A DNA stretch of 64,000 bases from positions 16,448,001 to 16,512,000 of the forward strand of contig CM059586.1 in assembly GCA_030407085.1 (NCBI GenBank). Reading direction: 5' to 3'. The notes below the pieces were generated by a model. The model searched no databases. It was given only the letters and a program-made list of their open reading frames with translations, and had not been told where the DNA came from. Shown piece by piece: positions 23,101 to 38,100 of the stretch (the stretch's first letter is position 1; each line of letters opens with the position of its first letter). The translations under genes and the position numbers were made by a program. Source of the stretch: Trichopria drosophilae (Eukaryota > Arthropoda > Insecta > Hymenoptera > Diapriidae).

Positions 23101-26100
23101 TCCATTCCATATTCAGAAAGGAGTTCTGCTTCCTTAATCAAAAATCTCAAAGGCTTAGAAAACAGAATTTCTGGTCTTATAAAGAGGCATAGTCGATTTC
23201 TACATTTTTGTCTCATCGTCCAGACCAGTCCAGTGCAATAAAAGTGTGGTTTATGACCTTATCGACAGTTTTTTCTTCCGACTTTTATCTGTATTCGGAA
23301 GTTTAAAAAATATTTCTTACCACTCTCATTATATGTTTAGATATACTACAAATCAAGGCCTTAAAATTAGTTTCTTTGTAGAACAGTCGTTACAATTGTT
23401 TGTTCAAAAATTATGATAAAATAATATTCTTTTTATATATTTTTTAATACGATAGGCGTGACATTCGATAATTTGCGACCGAAGATTTCACGTCAGGGCG
23501 CAAACTCAAGTTCTACTCCCGGGCTGTCAAAAACAATTTGAATTTTTTCGACTGCATATAAACAACAATAATAAAGTCTCAATTTTTGAATGTCATTTTA
23601 AAAAATAAGAAAGTAAACAAAAGGAGGAATTCGCAAATACTATATAGTGTTCGCATCGCATATCAAATTATTATCGTTATATACATATAGCCTGAAAAAA
23701 TTATTTTACTATTTGGAATAATGGAAACAAACGACCGAATTAAGCGTTAAATTAAACTGTACAAAAGCGTTATGCTCTTCAGCAACGCCATGGCAACCTT
23801 GTCCAGGACGCTAACATTTAAATCATTTTCTAATCAAAATAACCATAATAACTGTAACAATTTTTTAGGGGTAGCAATTGAACAGCATATGACATTTTAG
23901 TGGAGAATGAGAGTGCGTTTATTTTACTATTAGGAATAAATGGAAACTGGGCCAATTAGCATCAAAGGGCGCAGAAAGAGCCGGTATATACAAAAAAATA
24001 GATGGAAACGAACATTGAAATGATATGTAAGATTATACTGTAAAAATACTTTTTCGAGCTTATATATATATATAACGATAATAATTTCATATGCTATGCA
24101 CGCAATAGCATTACAGGGACACTGATTTTTTAATTCCTCCTTTGGTTTACTTCTTTATTTTGTCTAGTGACCGTCGGAAATGATTCGTTTAAAATTATTT
24201 ATTTTACGCATTGAGTGAGAAAATATCAAAGGTTCGTGAACATGTCGTTTATTCATGTTTCGTAAGTTGCAATAATGCGATTCTTTTAAGGTAGCTAGAC
24301 CCCAAGATATCATATGTTAGCGAAAATAATTTAATAACACTTCCAGGAATTGAAGTTTTATTATACATGATATTGTTACAGAGTTCAAGCATTATTATTC
24401 TTGAAAAAAAATTGAAACTTGCAAAAATAATTTGTTAACCAACTTTTCTTAGCGACTCAAATTTTCTTCTTATTTTCATTCAAAACTTTTCTAAAAATGA
24501 ATGGATTTCAATGAATGATGGCTTATTTTTTCGAGAAAAAGATTCTCTACAACTTCACCAAATAAATTTCTAAAATTTTTTTGCCTGATCACTAAAATTA
24601 TTCAGAAAAGTTAAAAAATAATATATATTTTTTTTAATAATTCGGGATATTTGACCCTAGTTTTATAAATTCAAGAAATTCATTCGGTGAAGTTGTAGAG
24701 AATCTTTTTCTTGAAAAAATAAGCCATCATTCATTGAAATCCATTCATTTTTAGAAAAGTTTTGAATGAAAATAAGAAGAAAATTTGAGTCGCTAAGAAA
24801 AGTTGGTTATCAAATTATTTTTGCAAGTTTCAATTTTTTTTCAAGAAAAATAACGCTCGAACTCTGTTACAATATCATGCATAATAAAAATTTTATTCCT
24901 GGAAGTGTTATAAAAATATTTTCGCTAACATATTATATCCTGGGGTCTAACTACCTTAATGATGATGAAAATATTAAAACAGCTAAAAAACACTCTTTTC
25001 AAACGTAAACTGCAATTCAAAACTCCACACTCACATTATTTGCGTTATGTCATGCTGATAACCTACTTTACATTGTAATATATTTAAATTAGTATTATTT
25101 CTATTTTCTATTATTTTTGTGACGAAATAAGAAATGAAAATTGGAAACAAGACAATACTGTTTATTGTTTAGAGTGTATCAGTAAACAAATATGAGAAAA
25201 TCATTTTTTTTCAGACATTCATTACACAGGACTACAAAATAAACCAAAAATTGTTGAAACTGAAACGCGACTAGGTGATTCTTATAGATTTTTAGACGCT
25301 GAATCCGAATGTGGGCACAGAATTTGCTAATAACGTCTGAGATTTTTTTTTGGTGAGGTTATAGTGCGTAAAATTGCTCTTTTTATGCGTATTTGCACAT
25401 TCACTACATAAAATAATGTTTCGACTGGTGAATGAAGTGGAATTGAGTCATTCTTGTAGATTTTTGAAACTGAAACTGGCAGGAAATTCGTAGCAAGAAA
25501 TTCAGACGATAGTAGCCCATAGATTTTCATTAAAAAAGGCGTTTTACACTCGATTAATATTGTTTTATTAATTTTGGTTTACCATCTACCATATATTGAA
25601 GCAACCATAAAAGGTTTTTAACCCAGAGCCGTAGCTGCAAACATTTTTTGTAACGCAATGTCAAAGGAACGATATTGAAAAAATGGTCAAAAATCAGAAT
25701 TACACTATCTTTGCACTCGCTTTTCGACATATTTTGTTTCGTTTGCGGGGTCTATACTACAATTAAAAGTCGGAAACGCCTTTCCCATGTTATCAAACGA
25801 TATTATGAGAAATGTTTCGGTAAATAAATGAAAGACACGAATAACTCGTGGTATCTGAAAATTGTATGTTCTATTTGCATATCACGCCTGTGTCCTTGGC
25901 GAAGACGAAATGACTATGCCATTTTCTTCACAAATGGAATGGGCAGCACCCGAAAACCATGAAAGTGATTGTTACTTTTGTTTGTGCGATTTAAACGGGC
26001 ATACTTCAAAAAGTAAGCAAAGCATCATTTTAGGATTGTGGAAAGAATTAGCAGAACTTTTGGCATCAAGACTGAAGGAAAAGAACCTATTAGCTCCAGG

Positions 26101-29100
26101 AACGAATATCACTTTTTACAGAGACCAATCTCTCAGGAAAATTTTTTTGATAGAAAATTCGTTAGTTATTGTAATGACATTAACGGACTAGTTCACGAAT
26201 ACAACAGTATTACAAAGCCGAAGACTGGCGGCCTTTCATCGACTCGTCGTTAGGGTGTTTAAAGGTGGCTTTGCTGCACAATCGTAATATCTATGGTCCC
26301 ACCCCCTGGCCCATTCTGTAACGTTAAAAGGAGGGTATTTAAGTCATGTCATTCGGATTCAACGGCCAAAAATCTACAAAAATTACACAATTCCACTTCA
26401 TTTACCGGTCGAAACATTATTTTATGCAGTAAATGTGCAAATACGCAAAAAAGAGCAATTTTACGCACTATAACCTCACATAAAAAAAAGTCTCAGGCGT
26501 GATGAGCAAATTCTGTGCCCAGACTAGGATTCAGCGACTAAAAATCTATAAGAATCACCTAGTCGCGTATCAGTTTATAATTTTTTTTTTATTTTGTAGT
26601 CCTGTGTTATTGACGATGTTTGAAAAATGAATAACTTACATGTTGATTAGGTTTGAATAGATTTAATCACAATTTGGTAAGATAAGTTTTAAAGAAATTT
26701 ACAAAATTAAAAATATAGGTTTCAATCTCTTCGTTATCAAGTTTTGGAAAAGTTTCAATTTAAGTAAAATTGGGATTCTGAAATTTTCAGAGCCTCTGAT
26801 TAAAAATCCGATGACAAATATACAAAATTTAAAAGGTCGTATTCAATTTGGTGACCATCGATATATAAAAAAGTAATATATGAAATAATGCATCCGGTAG
26901 TTTCAACACTACAAAAAATAGTTAAAATAACCAGAAAAGATGATTAAATAGGCCCTTATTATTTTTTCTATGGTTATTATAACGCTTGTAAACTTTTTGG
27001 AATATTGACGTTTAACACATTTTTTTTAATACTGGAAAACCCCTCGATTTTTTGACGCACAATATTTTTTAGACATCAATATTCACGTTTTGATACTGGT
27101 TTTTGACCACCTTCTATATTATCAGAAACGTTTTCCCGATATTCTTTCACTTTCAAAATATACATTCACATATTTTGATATTTATCAATTTGGATTTTCA
27201 AATAGCTCCGGAACGCGAATTTTTTTTAAAATTGGAAATTTGGGTTCCACGCATAACAAAATATTTCACACATCTCTATATTAGGTCCACCATTTTGGAT
27301 TTTAAAAAACTGATTTTATACGATTATATTCAGGAATATCCAAAAATAAATAAAATGATGATTGACAGATTACAATTCCTTCTTATTCTGTAATAATACA
27401 CGAAATTGAACGCTCTTTTACTTGTAGTGAAGATAAGCCGTTCTCATGAAAATCTCCAACACCTAATGTTGTTACCAGAAATGTCAATAAACTACAGTTA
27501 ACATTAAATAAATTATTTTATACCTACGTAAGAACTATGTAGAAACCTACAAGACACCTAGAAATTTTTCCATTTTCAAAAAAATTTTGACGCGCAGGAG
27601 TCATTTAAAAATTGAAATTGACAAAAATCAAAATATGTGAATGTTTATATTTTTTCAGAAAACAAACCAAACATTTTTGAAAAAAATGTGTTAAAAGTTA
27701 TTTATCGAAAGATTGGTTCACCTCGCTCCCACTATTTTTTCTCATTATTACGCATTTATGCGAACGCCTCACCTTGTGAAGCTAATAAAACACTTAACCT
27801 TGCAGATTTGTTTAAGCTTCGCCTGTGACAATCACATTTTTTCCGTAGGTCATTTTTTCGGAAAAACCTCTTTATACTATAGGTCAGCTTTTAGGCATAA
27901 TAACATCTCATTGTAAACATCAACAAGGGATAAAGTACCTGGGAAGATAAGAGGGGCCACCTAAATGTCCTACTCTATTGTGTAATAAACCAGTGGTTTG
28001 TGGTTCATAAATATTTAGTAACGACAACAATACACAGGTTAAGTCACTTTGGTTTATTACCCGTTACTTAAACCATTCTCTCAGTGTGGTCCACAGATTT
28101 TAACAAAATATATTTATAACATTAATTACGTACATTTTAAGCACAATTTAAGGCATTAAAAGTATTCAATATAATTACAGGTCTTATATGGACGTTTTAA
28201 CTACATATTCTAACATTACCGTTGCTATTCATTTTTCCAGTCAACGTCTTATCCCTTAAATGCCATGGGAGATTCGACAAACCTTCCTCATAGACTACTC
28301 TAAAAAAGGTAGGAGTAGCATTTTATAGATCTACATGTTATAAATAAAAAAGAGTCAAGACCACAGCGGTCATCCAAAGTAAGCTTTTTATTATGATTGC
28401 GTAACAAAAATGTTCCTCAAAAATACCTCAGAATCAAATTCAGACGCACCTCAGAATAGGTATTACTCCAACTTTTATTGTAACTATGGTCTTCCTGTGT
28501 TTTTGTATACGCTGATTACCAATTTCATAATGAAAATTGGTCACAAGGTCTGAAAAACGTTTTTTTTTTTGTTTTGCACAATTATTTTCAAACACAGATC
28601 GGATGAAAAGATGTTTCAAACAAGAAGCAAGTTAGGCCTTAATCAGTTTTGGCTTCCTAAAGAGATTTCCGCTCGTATAGTTTAATACTTTTATTGAATC
28701 GTTCAACGAAACTATTAAATCAGGTGCACTAGATAAGATAAGAGAATTCTATAAAATACTAAGTTTCCCTATTTCATATAAGATTTAGCAATTTCAGTAG
28801 TCAAATTTGATGTTTGAATATGAACATATGCTGTGAAAGATCAAAAGTTTAAATTTTGATGTCACAAATTTTGTTAGATTGCCGACTTTCCTGTATGTAT
28901 GTTCCATCACTGGCAGATCAGGCACTGATGAATATTTTTGAAATATTTTGGTGTTGGAAGCTTATCAGCCTTCTAGTACCCTGAGGCGGCCTTCCAGGTG
29001 TTGCAAAAGTGGCGATGAGTCCTCTCCATCATTTCCAGTTACCATCTTGAGTTCGACCTGACAGGAATGAAAAGATCCGACGAATGGCAAAACCCTCGAA

Positions 29101-32100
29101 ACCGATATCAAGTAGGCATGCCAAGATTACAGGACCATTGAGGGTATCACTACGGTAACGATTCCTTATCTTGCTGCCCATCGAGCATCATCATGTATTA
29201 TAAGAATAGGAACTTGAATTTATCTACTTTTCCTAGTTATAAAATGTTATCGGAAGAAACTATTCAATAAATATCTAGTTTGTAAATAATTCAATATAAT
29301 TCTAATAAACTGAAATTTGGATGCTAGACAGTGCCTTAGCATTATATCAAACTTAGCATTATGTCAAACCTTTTCAATGAGAACGACTGTAATTTGTTAT
29401 CTTCTGAAAATGTAGAATATTCCATGCCAATCCGGCCACATTTTGAGTGACATTTATTAATTTTAGTTTTACCTACACGAACTTGCATGGAGGTGTAAAC
29501 ATAACTTTTTGACGAGATAAAAAATTGACGAAGTAAAATTTTAGAACATATTTTTTATTTGTTGAAATGAGAACTAGCTTTGTATTTTATTTATTTAAAC
29601 ATTATAATAATTAATCAACGATGTTTTTCATGCAAATATTTCTATAGTTTTTTCTGCTCTTTCGCATAAAATTTTTAATTATAGTTACAAAATAAGACCA
29701 AAAAAGTGTTTTTATTGTTTTACTCTACATATTCAGTTGTTTGGATATCTTTAAAAAATTCGGAAAAAAAGTGGTGAAAAAGCATATATATAGTGTAAAA
29801 CTATTCAAATATAATTTCTGATGAAATATTGAGTTTTTATAACTGAAATTGACATTTTATTTTGACCAAATGTTTTTACTTTTTAATCTTTCATTGAAAA
29901 GTAAGTCCCCTGAATTAGATGGAACCCTATGGAACTCAGGGACCATCTTTCTTTCGGATTCAATCGTTTATATCTTCGTTGCATATTATCAAGCCGGAAT
30001 GTTTTTTTTTCATTTTAAAACGATAATTCCAAGACTTTTTAGGAGAAATTATAAAATTAGAGATACTTTTCTCGTAATTATTTTTAAAAACGTGGAAAGC
30101 ATTTGCTTGAAATTTAAGACGATTGTGCATCGTTCATGTTCGATATTTGGCACGTGTAAATTGAACAATATAATATGATCGATTTTGAGTGTACCTCGTT
30201 TTGCTATTTATTCGAATAAATATTTACCTGAATATACTATTAGTTCTATTCAGGGTAGTTAAATAATCTATATTAATCTAGAATTGTAGAGTAGCCCCCT
30301 GTCAGATTTGAAATCAAAAAGTATCGACAAAAGTTTACAAGTGGATAAACTTTATTTTAATTTATTCTCCGAATTTCTCGAGTGTTCTTTGAAAACTTTA
30401 ATCCATTCGTTGAAAAATACCGATGCTCTAAAGTAAACGACACCGTGAATGACAGTTGTACAGCATCTATATGATTCGCTCTTAGTTTCCTGCTTTATAA
30501 ATATGATCTGGCTTATTTTATACTTTGGATTTGGAGAGAAATTGTTACAATCGAATAAAAATGTTATAAATACCATTTTTTTATTATTGGACTTCAGCGA
30601 TTAGGATGACCGATCATGAAGGACCTAAAAGTAGTATGATTTTTAATTTGTTGTAAAAATAAGAAAACCAACAGTAGTGTTTATATTTTATTACTTTACT
30701 AAGTAATATTTATATCTCATTAGTCTGCATCGAGTTCAAATACTAATAAGTCAAAAAGTGATACAACAGTATTATGCCTCGCACTACAATAATCATCAAT
30801 TGTTAAGAAATTTACATATTTATGTGCAACTTAAAGACTACTTAACATGAAATATAAAACAAAATCGGCCGCTTAAAATTCATTTTACGCCCCAGGACGT
30901 CAGAAATAAGCATTTTACGCCCACACGGAAGTTGGTTTAAACATTGTGAACAAGATAAACAATTAAAGTAGAAAGCATTCGGATTTTCTGGATTTCATAG
31001 AAGAGTTTCCTTTATTTTTGTTTTTGTATTTTATTGTAGAAGGCAGGCACCTTCTTGGGAGTGATACATGTTGAAAGCCCAATATATCAAATGATTTTAC
31101 AGAAACATTTTTGCGGTCTTTTATAAACAAGCTTATCTTTCCTTCGGCCGAAAGCAAAAAAATATAGGACAGTTTCCTGCACGAATCTTTAAATATGACG
31201 AACTTATTTTTTTTCATGTAAATCTAATTATTCTCCATCCAACAAAACTATTGTATGATATTTTCCTACATTTAATTCATATATAAAAAAAATGTTTTCT
31301 TTATCAATTATAATATTAAGTTCGTCTTGAATATATACTGGCGGAATTACTCACAGACATACCGATTTTCTTTGTTACCAAAATGATTCTCTACCTTTGA
31401 CCTTTTAATAACCTTTACCCAGTTAATGGTGTCAAATGGATACCGGGATTACTTTCTTAAACCCGAAAAATAAGATAGAACAGACACCATGGTCTTCAAA
31501 TTCGGATCTTTCCTATTATAAGATTGGTTAATTTTTGTTTTCGTGTGCTACATCATCTCAACTATTTTCGTTTATCGTAAATGGAGAAATACCCCATCGA
31601 ACATTTTGAGGCTTCATACATAATCTCAAAAATTAAAGTGGCAGGATAGGTGTACTTTTGTGAATTTTTAATGCCTCATATAAAAAAAAATTATAGTTTA
31701 TTGCTAGGAACAGTCAATATAGAAATTTTAAAAATTCCTGTGGGGAGAAATGATTAGTTTTTGAATTGTTTATAAGCAAAAAAGAGCAATAAATTCAGAT
31801 TTTATTGAGAAATTATATCTTATTTCAAGTAAAAGTTAACACTGTTTCCAATGAAATAACTTCTCGAAAAAGCGAAAGCTATGACCAGAATTCCAATGGT
31901 TAGCAGAAAATATCCAATGTTGTTAATATTGTTCATTATTTAATAACATTATTGTTCGATATTTTTCTGAGCTCTACAAATTTATCATAGTGTACGTAGT
32001 TTGATATTAGAAAAGATCATTCTAGCATAACATAATAAAAAACCTTAAATTGGTTAAACAATAAAATCAGCAATAACAAAAATAGGAACAAATGAAAATA

Positions 32101-35100
32101 CATTAAGTATTTAACATTTCTTCAAAAAACAAATAAAAATAAAAGAAAATACCTAAAAATATACGAGTTTTGCTAAAAATAGAACATAAAGTTTAGAATT
32201 TATTAATAAAAAGTTTCCTGAAATCTAAATATTTAATAATCAGATATGCGGTAACGGAAGAAAGGTATACCTATCTATTATTAAATATTTAGATTTCAGG
32301 AAACTTTTTATTAATAAATTCTAAACTTTATGTTCTGTTTTTAGTAAGTATTCCATCGTTTGAATAATTGACGAAAGTTTCTGAAATTTCGTGAATCAAA
32401 GTTTTTTAGATCACAGTTTATGCGAAAAGATGTTCAATGTAAAATAGAGCATTTGACGAGTACTGAAAATGAACGAAAGTAATAATTATAGAAGTATTAA
32501 TTCACTAAACTATAATCTCACAAAATTGAAAAGATCAGACGTATAATATAATGAGTTATTTCGTTCGGCGTATAGTCAGGATAGAATCGAAAACTGATTT
32601 AATAAATATTTATACTGCTTCTATTTTAATCCTTTCACGCCTAGTGGGACACTTTTTTCATCACTTTTTCAGAGCGATATTCAAAATTAGAAAAAAAAAA
32701 CAAATTATTACTTAACAGTGTAAAAAGTACTGAAATTTTTTTGTTGAATTTTTTTGATTTCGTATCAACTGTCCGTTATGAAATCATCTTGAAACCAATT
32801 TAGATGGTGGAGTAAATGTCTGAACTGCAGAAAACTGTATTTGGAAAGTTAATTTTGTCACGTGAATCATCTAAAATGGCGTCCAAAACGAGAATTTTCG
32901 CTGATTAACTTTAGGACGCTTTAATTAAAAAACTATAAGTATATAGTAAATATAATTCCAAAAAGGGCTAAGAATTCATCAAAGAATGCAGTAGAATTTT
33001 TTTCTATTTTTGTTCGGTATTTTTTACGATTAAACTCATTTTTTTTGTTAAATTTTTCACTTCTCGAGAACTCTGACGAAAAAAGTGTCCCCGTGGGCAT
33101 TAATGGGATAATATCTTTGTATTTCTTTATTATTTACATGAACAGCATTGATCTCCACTACACTTTTATTGTTTTTTTTTTTTATAATTGACCTTTACAT
33201 CAACATTTAATTTACCATTTACCGAAAAACAGGATATAAAAACCTCAATGTTGCCTATGGCTACGCAAAAGAAAGTATGTTATTAATTTCATTCATAAAT
33301 GCGAATAAAAGAAAAGCGATACCGAAAAGAATAATTGAAAAACTATTAAAAAATAAATTAACATAGTTGTAACGATATTGAACATTATTGCTTTGAATGA
33401 AACATCGCACACAGTTGAGCCTGAAAAAATATATCCATAAAACGCCCGATTGTGGATAGATTGAAATCATAAAATGTGCATCCAGGTTTAACGACCGGTA
33501 AAAGTGGTATTGGCTGCACGCGTTCGGAGTAAGGTACGCGAAGTGACCATCAGCTAAATCCGCTCACGAAATATTTTTCGTTCAAAAATGGGCGTAAACA
33601 ATTCGAATAAATAAATCCTCTATACAGTGCTTTCTTTTTTCGAGTACGAACGATTCAGCTTAAATTTTTATTATTTTAAGCCTCATTTTTATACTGTCAA
33701 CATTCCATAAATAAAGTACACCTACTTGAAACAAAAAAAAAACAAGAATTGTAACAAAAGTTTTGTATCCAATAAATCCTTTTCCGGATATCATTTTTTA
33801 TTTGAAAATGTACATCAGGTTTGATAAAATTCGTCAGGGAACTGCAATACGAATTTAGCCAAAATTGTTGGCACCCGGGTCGAAGGCATCTAGTTTTATA
33901 TACAATGAAACCAGAATTTAATTTGATTTAAACGTTCCACATTATAATACATACAATATTAGTCAGCAGATATCATTTGTATATGAGGCAAGAGAATAAA
34001 TGACACGCTGATAGCAAAAACGGGCTAAACATACGCCGCGAGAAAATATGGGTTATTATTCTGTTCGCGAGCAAAAACGAAACAAATAATTACAGGCTGT
34101 GGGCAAAAGTGAGTTACACTATTGTGAGAGCAAAAATGACTTAAAACATTCTTCAGGACAAAAACGAATTATAGATTTAAGTCATTCTTGCCCGCTAGGA
34201 AATTATAAGTCACATTTACCCGCAAAGAAATTTTAACTTATTTTTGCTCGTGTTATAATTTTGTATAGAAACTTGTTCGCTTTGATATCGCAATTTTTAA
34301 ACTTTTGGGATTCTTTTAAAAATATACAGATGATTTAAAATTTTAATCATTATTTGCGTTAATTCCCTGATTACACTATTATCCTTCTTATGTTAATTCT
34401 GTAATAAAAGTATTCAATTTGGTATGCTTCTACACTGAGGAAAGGATTGTTTACTAAAAAGAAGGATTCTTAATAGTTAAGAAATCATATATTTAAATAC
34501 GCCGAATCCAATAATTTTTTAAGTATAAAATAATTATTCATTTCATATAAAGCTGACATTTCTTTAGTGCAAACAATGCATTTTATATCTTAAGAAATAT
34601 CTATTAAATGCAACCAAACATTTCTTAATAGTTAAAAAACCGCTTGTTTACTACGAGTTTGTATCTATAAAGTAATGATTTGTTAATAGCTACAAAATGT
34701 AAGGTGTGAGTCGATACTCATCGTAACATAACCGCAAATGACAACCCGGCTGCTTTGTTTGGTTTGTTAAGAACGATTGAGCGCCATTGCAATTCGGTGG
34801 TTATTGTTATTGTGAAAAGGAATAAATTAAAGATATTGTTTATAATATTAAATATACTTATTTTATAAACAAATACATCGTATAAGAGACATGTTCCATA
34901 TCTTATTTGTGAATTTGCGCATCAGGTGTCGAGTTCAAAGTATACGTATCTTAACTATTAAGAAATGGTCAATTCTGGTATAAGAAATAAAATGCTAATA
35001 TTATATGAATCGCATTTAACATTACAATGCCATCTTTACATTAAAAGAACGATTTCAACTTTGCAATTGAATGATATTTTTTTACAACAAACGATCCTTT

Positions 35101-38100
35101 CTCTCGGTGTACATTGCTTAATTTTCGGAATTTTTGAAAGAGACGTGTACAACTGATATTCATTGTCATTGACTTATTGTTTTCACCAATCTTTTATTGC
35201 AGGGGTACAATTAAGTATTGAGAGGCATATTATTTGCAGAATATACGCTCCCTTATCACTGTTCGACGCTGATTTTGCCTTTGACAAGCAGAGTATCCGA
35301 ACTGTTTTTTGGTGCTGAAAACGATGACACTAGCAGAATTTTCCTATTCCGTCGCATTTTTGAGAAAAGTGAGGTTAAATGTATCGAAATTAGCGTTTTT
35401 GGCCATGTTTGGATTAATTTTAGGGCACAAGAGATTTTTCACAAGCGAAGTATCATATCCGACGTGTTTTTTGTTATGATGCTAGCAGAATATTCTGTTA
35501 CGTCACATTTTCGAGCTTAGACGCTACGAGCAAAAATGTGTAAAAATATTATGAAGATAAAAATTACATTTGTAAAATATTCTTTTGGGCATAACCGAAT
35601 TAAAAATCTATATTATTTTTGCTGGCGCTGAAATTATAATTCGTTTTTGCTCGCGCTATTATTTTATATTATTGAAATTGAACGGTCGCGCTTAATAATC
35701 GTTTTAATACATCACCTTATATTGTCAATTGTCATCAACTTTGCTATTACTTTGAGTTAAGGCCATCCTTATAATATGGCCTTTCTCATTGCTAAGCTTC
35801 GCAAGCTAGTCTCAAAAGATTCAAACTTTCTAAGTTTACGAGTTTAAGTTAATCGGTAATAATTGAATAAATCACAACATCTGCTTAATTATATAGATAT
35901 ATTTTATAAAATACATAAATGCGTTCTAAAACAAAAAATGATGAAGTACAAAAATAATATGCTACATTATTCATTATCGCTATCTCCACTGGCAAAATCA
36001 TAGTAAGAAATAAATAAAACTTTATTATTTTCATAATTGAGTTGTTTTTCGATTTCAATTATAACAATGTCATATTTTAACAACAGTCACTTTGTGTAGA
36101 TATTATTCGAATTAATACAAAAACGGGTTAAATTTTGGAAATTGGCAAAAGTGAGTTAATTTCAGCTAACGGGTAAAAATGGTTTACTTTTTATGATGCG
36201 AGCAAAGGTGGGTTAAATATTCCATAAGAGCAAAAGTGAATTATAATTTTAATCCATTTTTGCCCTGAATATTATATAAGTCATTTTTGCTCGCGGAGAT
36301 TATTTAATTCATTTTTCCGTGTTAAAAAAGTTAATTCACTTTTGCCCGCGTTATATTTTTGACCCATTTTTATTCTCAGCGTGTCAACTGTGAAACACAT
36401 TAGCAAGGAAAGAGTAAGTAAAAAATAGCACAGATTTTTAATTCCTTCCATATATCAAGAAGTTTTAAGATCATGATTCGTTTTAATCCATTGCAAATGA
36501 AATATGTCTTCATTAATACCACCATATGAATACTTTTTACACTAATGAAGTTCCTAACATTCGATTGGCATCATAATATCTCGAAAACATAGTTAACAAA
36601 TATACCAGCATATTTTGCACGGTATAAACTGTAATCAGTAATTAACGTTTGTCGATCGATTTTTAATCGCGTTTTGAATGAACAAAAAATCAATTTGGAT
36701 TTCAATTTGGACCTTTTTAATTGAAGATGATATTCAGTTAGAAAAGTCGATAATGATAGCGTCTTGAGTGGATGTTGAAAACAATTACAATGCCCGACAC
36801 TTGAAAATGAGCATATTCAAAACTTCGATTCCGACGACAGGCCAGCAGAAGTATTTATAAATAATACTTGTAAAACACTTGCTTTATGCACTGGTATTGT
36901 AATAGATTAGTCGATGCATATCACGTCTTTACTATGTTTTACTAATTACTGCAAGTATTATTATGATCTTATATGTATACAATATATATATATATATATA
37001 CACATATAATTCGTCAAAGATATCTTGAAAGTGTTGAAAACGTCGAAACGTCGAAATTTGATGAAAAACCATAGGACAATTTTTTTGCCGAGTTGACCAA
37101 ATTCAATACTTTGTCCAGACCTAAGGTCTGAGTCGAAGTAACTTTTATTTTTATTAAGAATTTTATTATTTCGGTATTATTGACATATCGTAATATTAAC
37201 ACTATAAAGGCAAATACTTAAAATGGTTACATCTTAGACGCAGCCAACGTATAGTGCATAAGTTTGTCTACTATATATGGGTCATTCCTTGTAAAATTTA
37301 CAATCCAAATTTTTTTTCAATGGAATATTTTGTTTTCTTGTTTTTGACAAAAAAAAAAATAAAATATACGTGTTTTTTTATTTGAATATGATATTCAATA
37401 TATTCGAGATATGATATTTCAAAGTTTTTAAGAAAAGAAAAAAGTACCTTTTTGAAATGCCCATAACTCGAAAAGTATTCATTGTACAAAAAATGTTAAA
37501 AGGAATGAAAGTTTCCTATTGATTTATAATTTATGTAGAAACCGAAAAAAAAAATTTTAATTGTTTTTAATCCATAAGTTTGACAATTTTTATAAACAAA
37601 TTAGTTTATATCATATTTTTTCAGTGTAAAATAGTAAAAAAAATAGATACCCAAATATGATATAAACTAATTTGTTTATCAAAATTGTCAAACTTATGGA
37701 TTAAAAACAATTAAATTTTTTTTTTCGGTTTCTGCATAAATTATAAATCAATAGGAAACTTTCATTCCTTGTAACATTTTTTGTACAATGAATACTTTTC
37801 GAGTTATGGGCATTTCAAAAAGTTACTTTTTACTTTTCTTAAAAACTTTGAAAAATCATATCTCGAAAATATTGAATATCATATTCAAATAAGAAAACAC
37901 GTATATTTTATTTTTTTTGTCAAAAACAAGAAAAAAGACAAACTGAGCTTGATTTATTACTAACATATACAAATAATATATAATATACAAAAAATCTTTT
38001 GCTACGAAGTAAACCGAAATACGGCCAAAAACGATTTTTCTCCGAAACGTGACGTGATAGCAAAATTCTATGAGTGCCATCGCTTTCAGCGGCATCATTA

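Noticed and set aside
36960..37005. CRISPR-like or satellite array
   Set aside because: Only simple TA repeats; no spaced direct repeats of the CRISPR type anywhere in the window.
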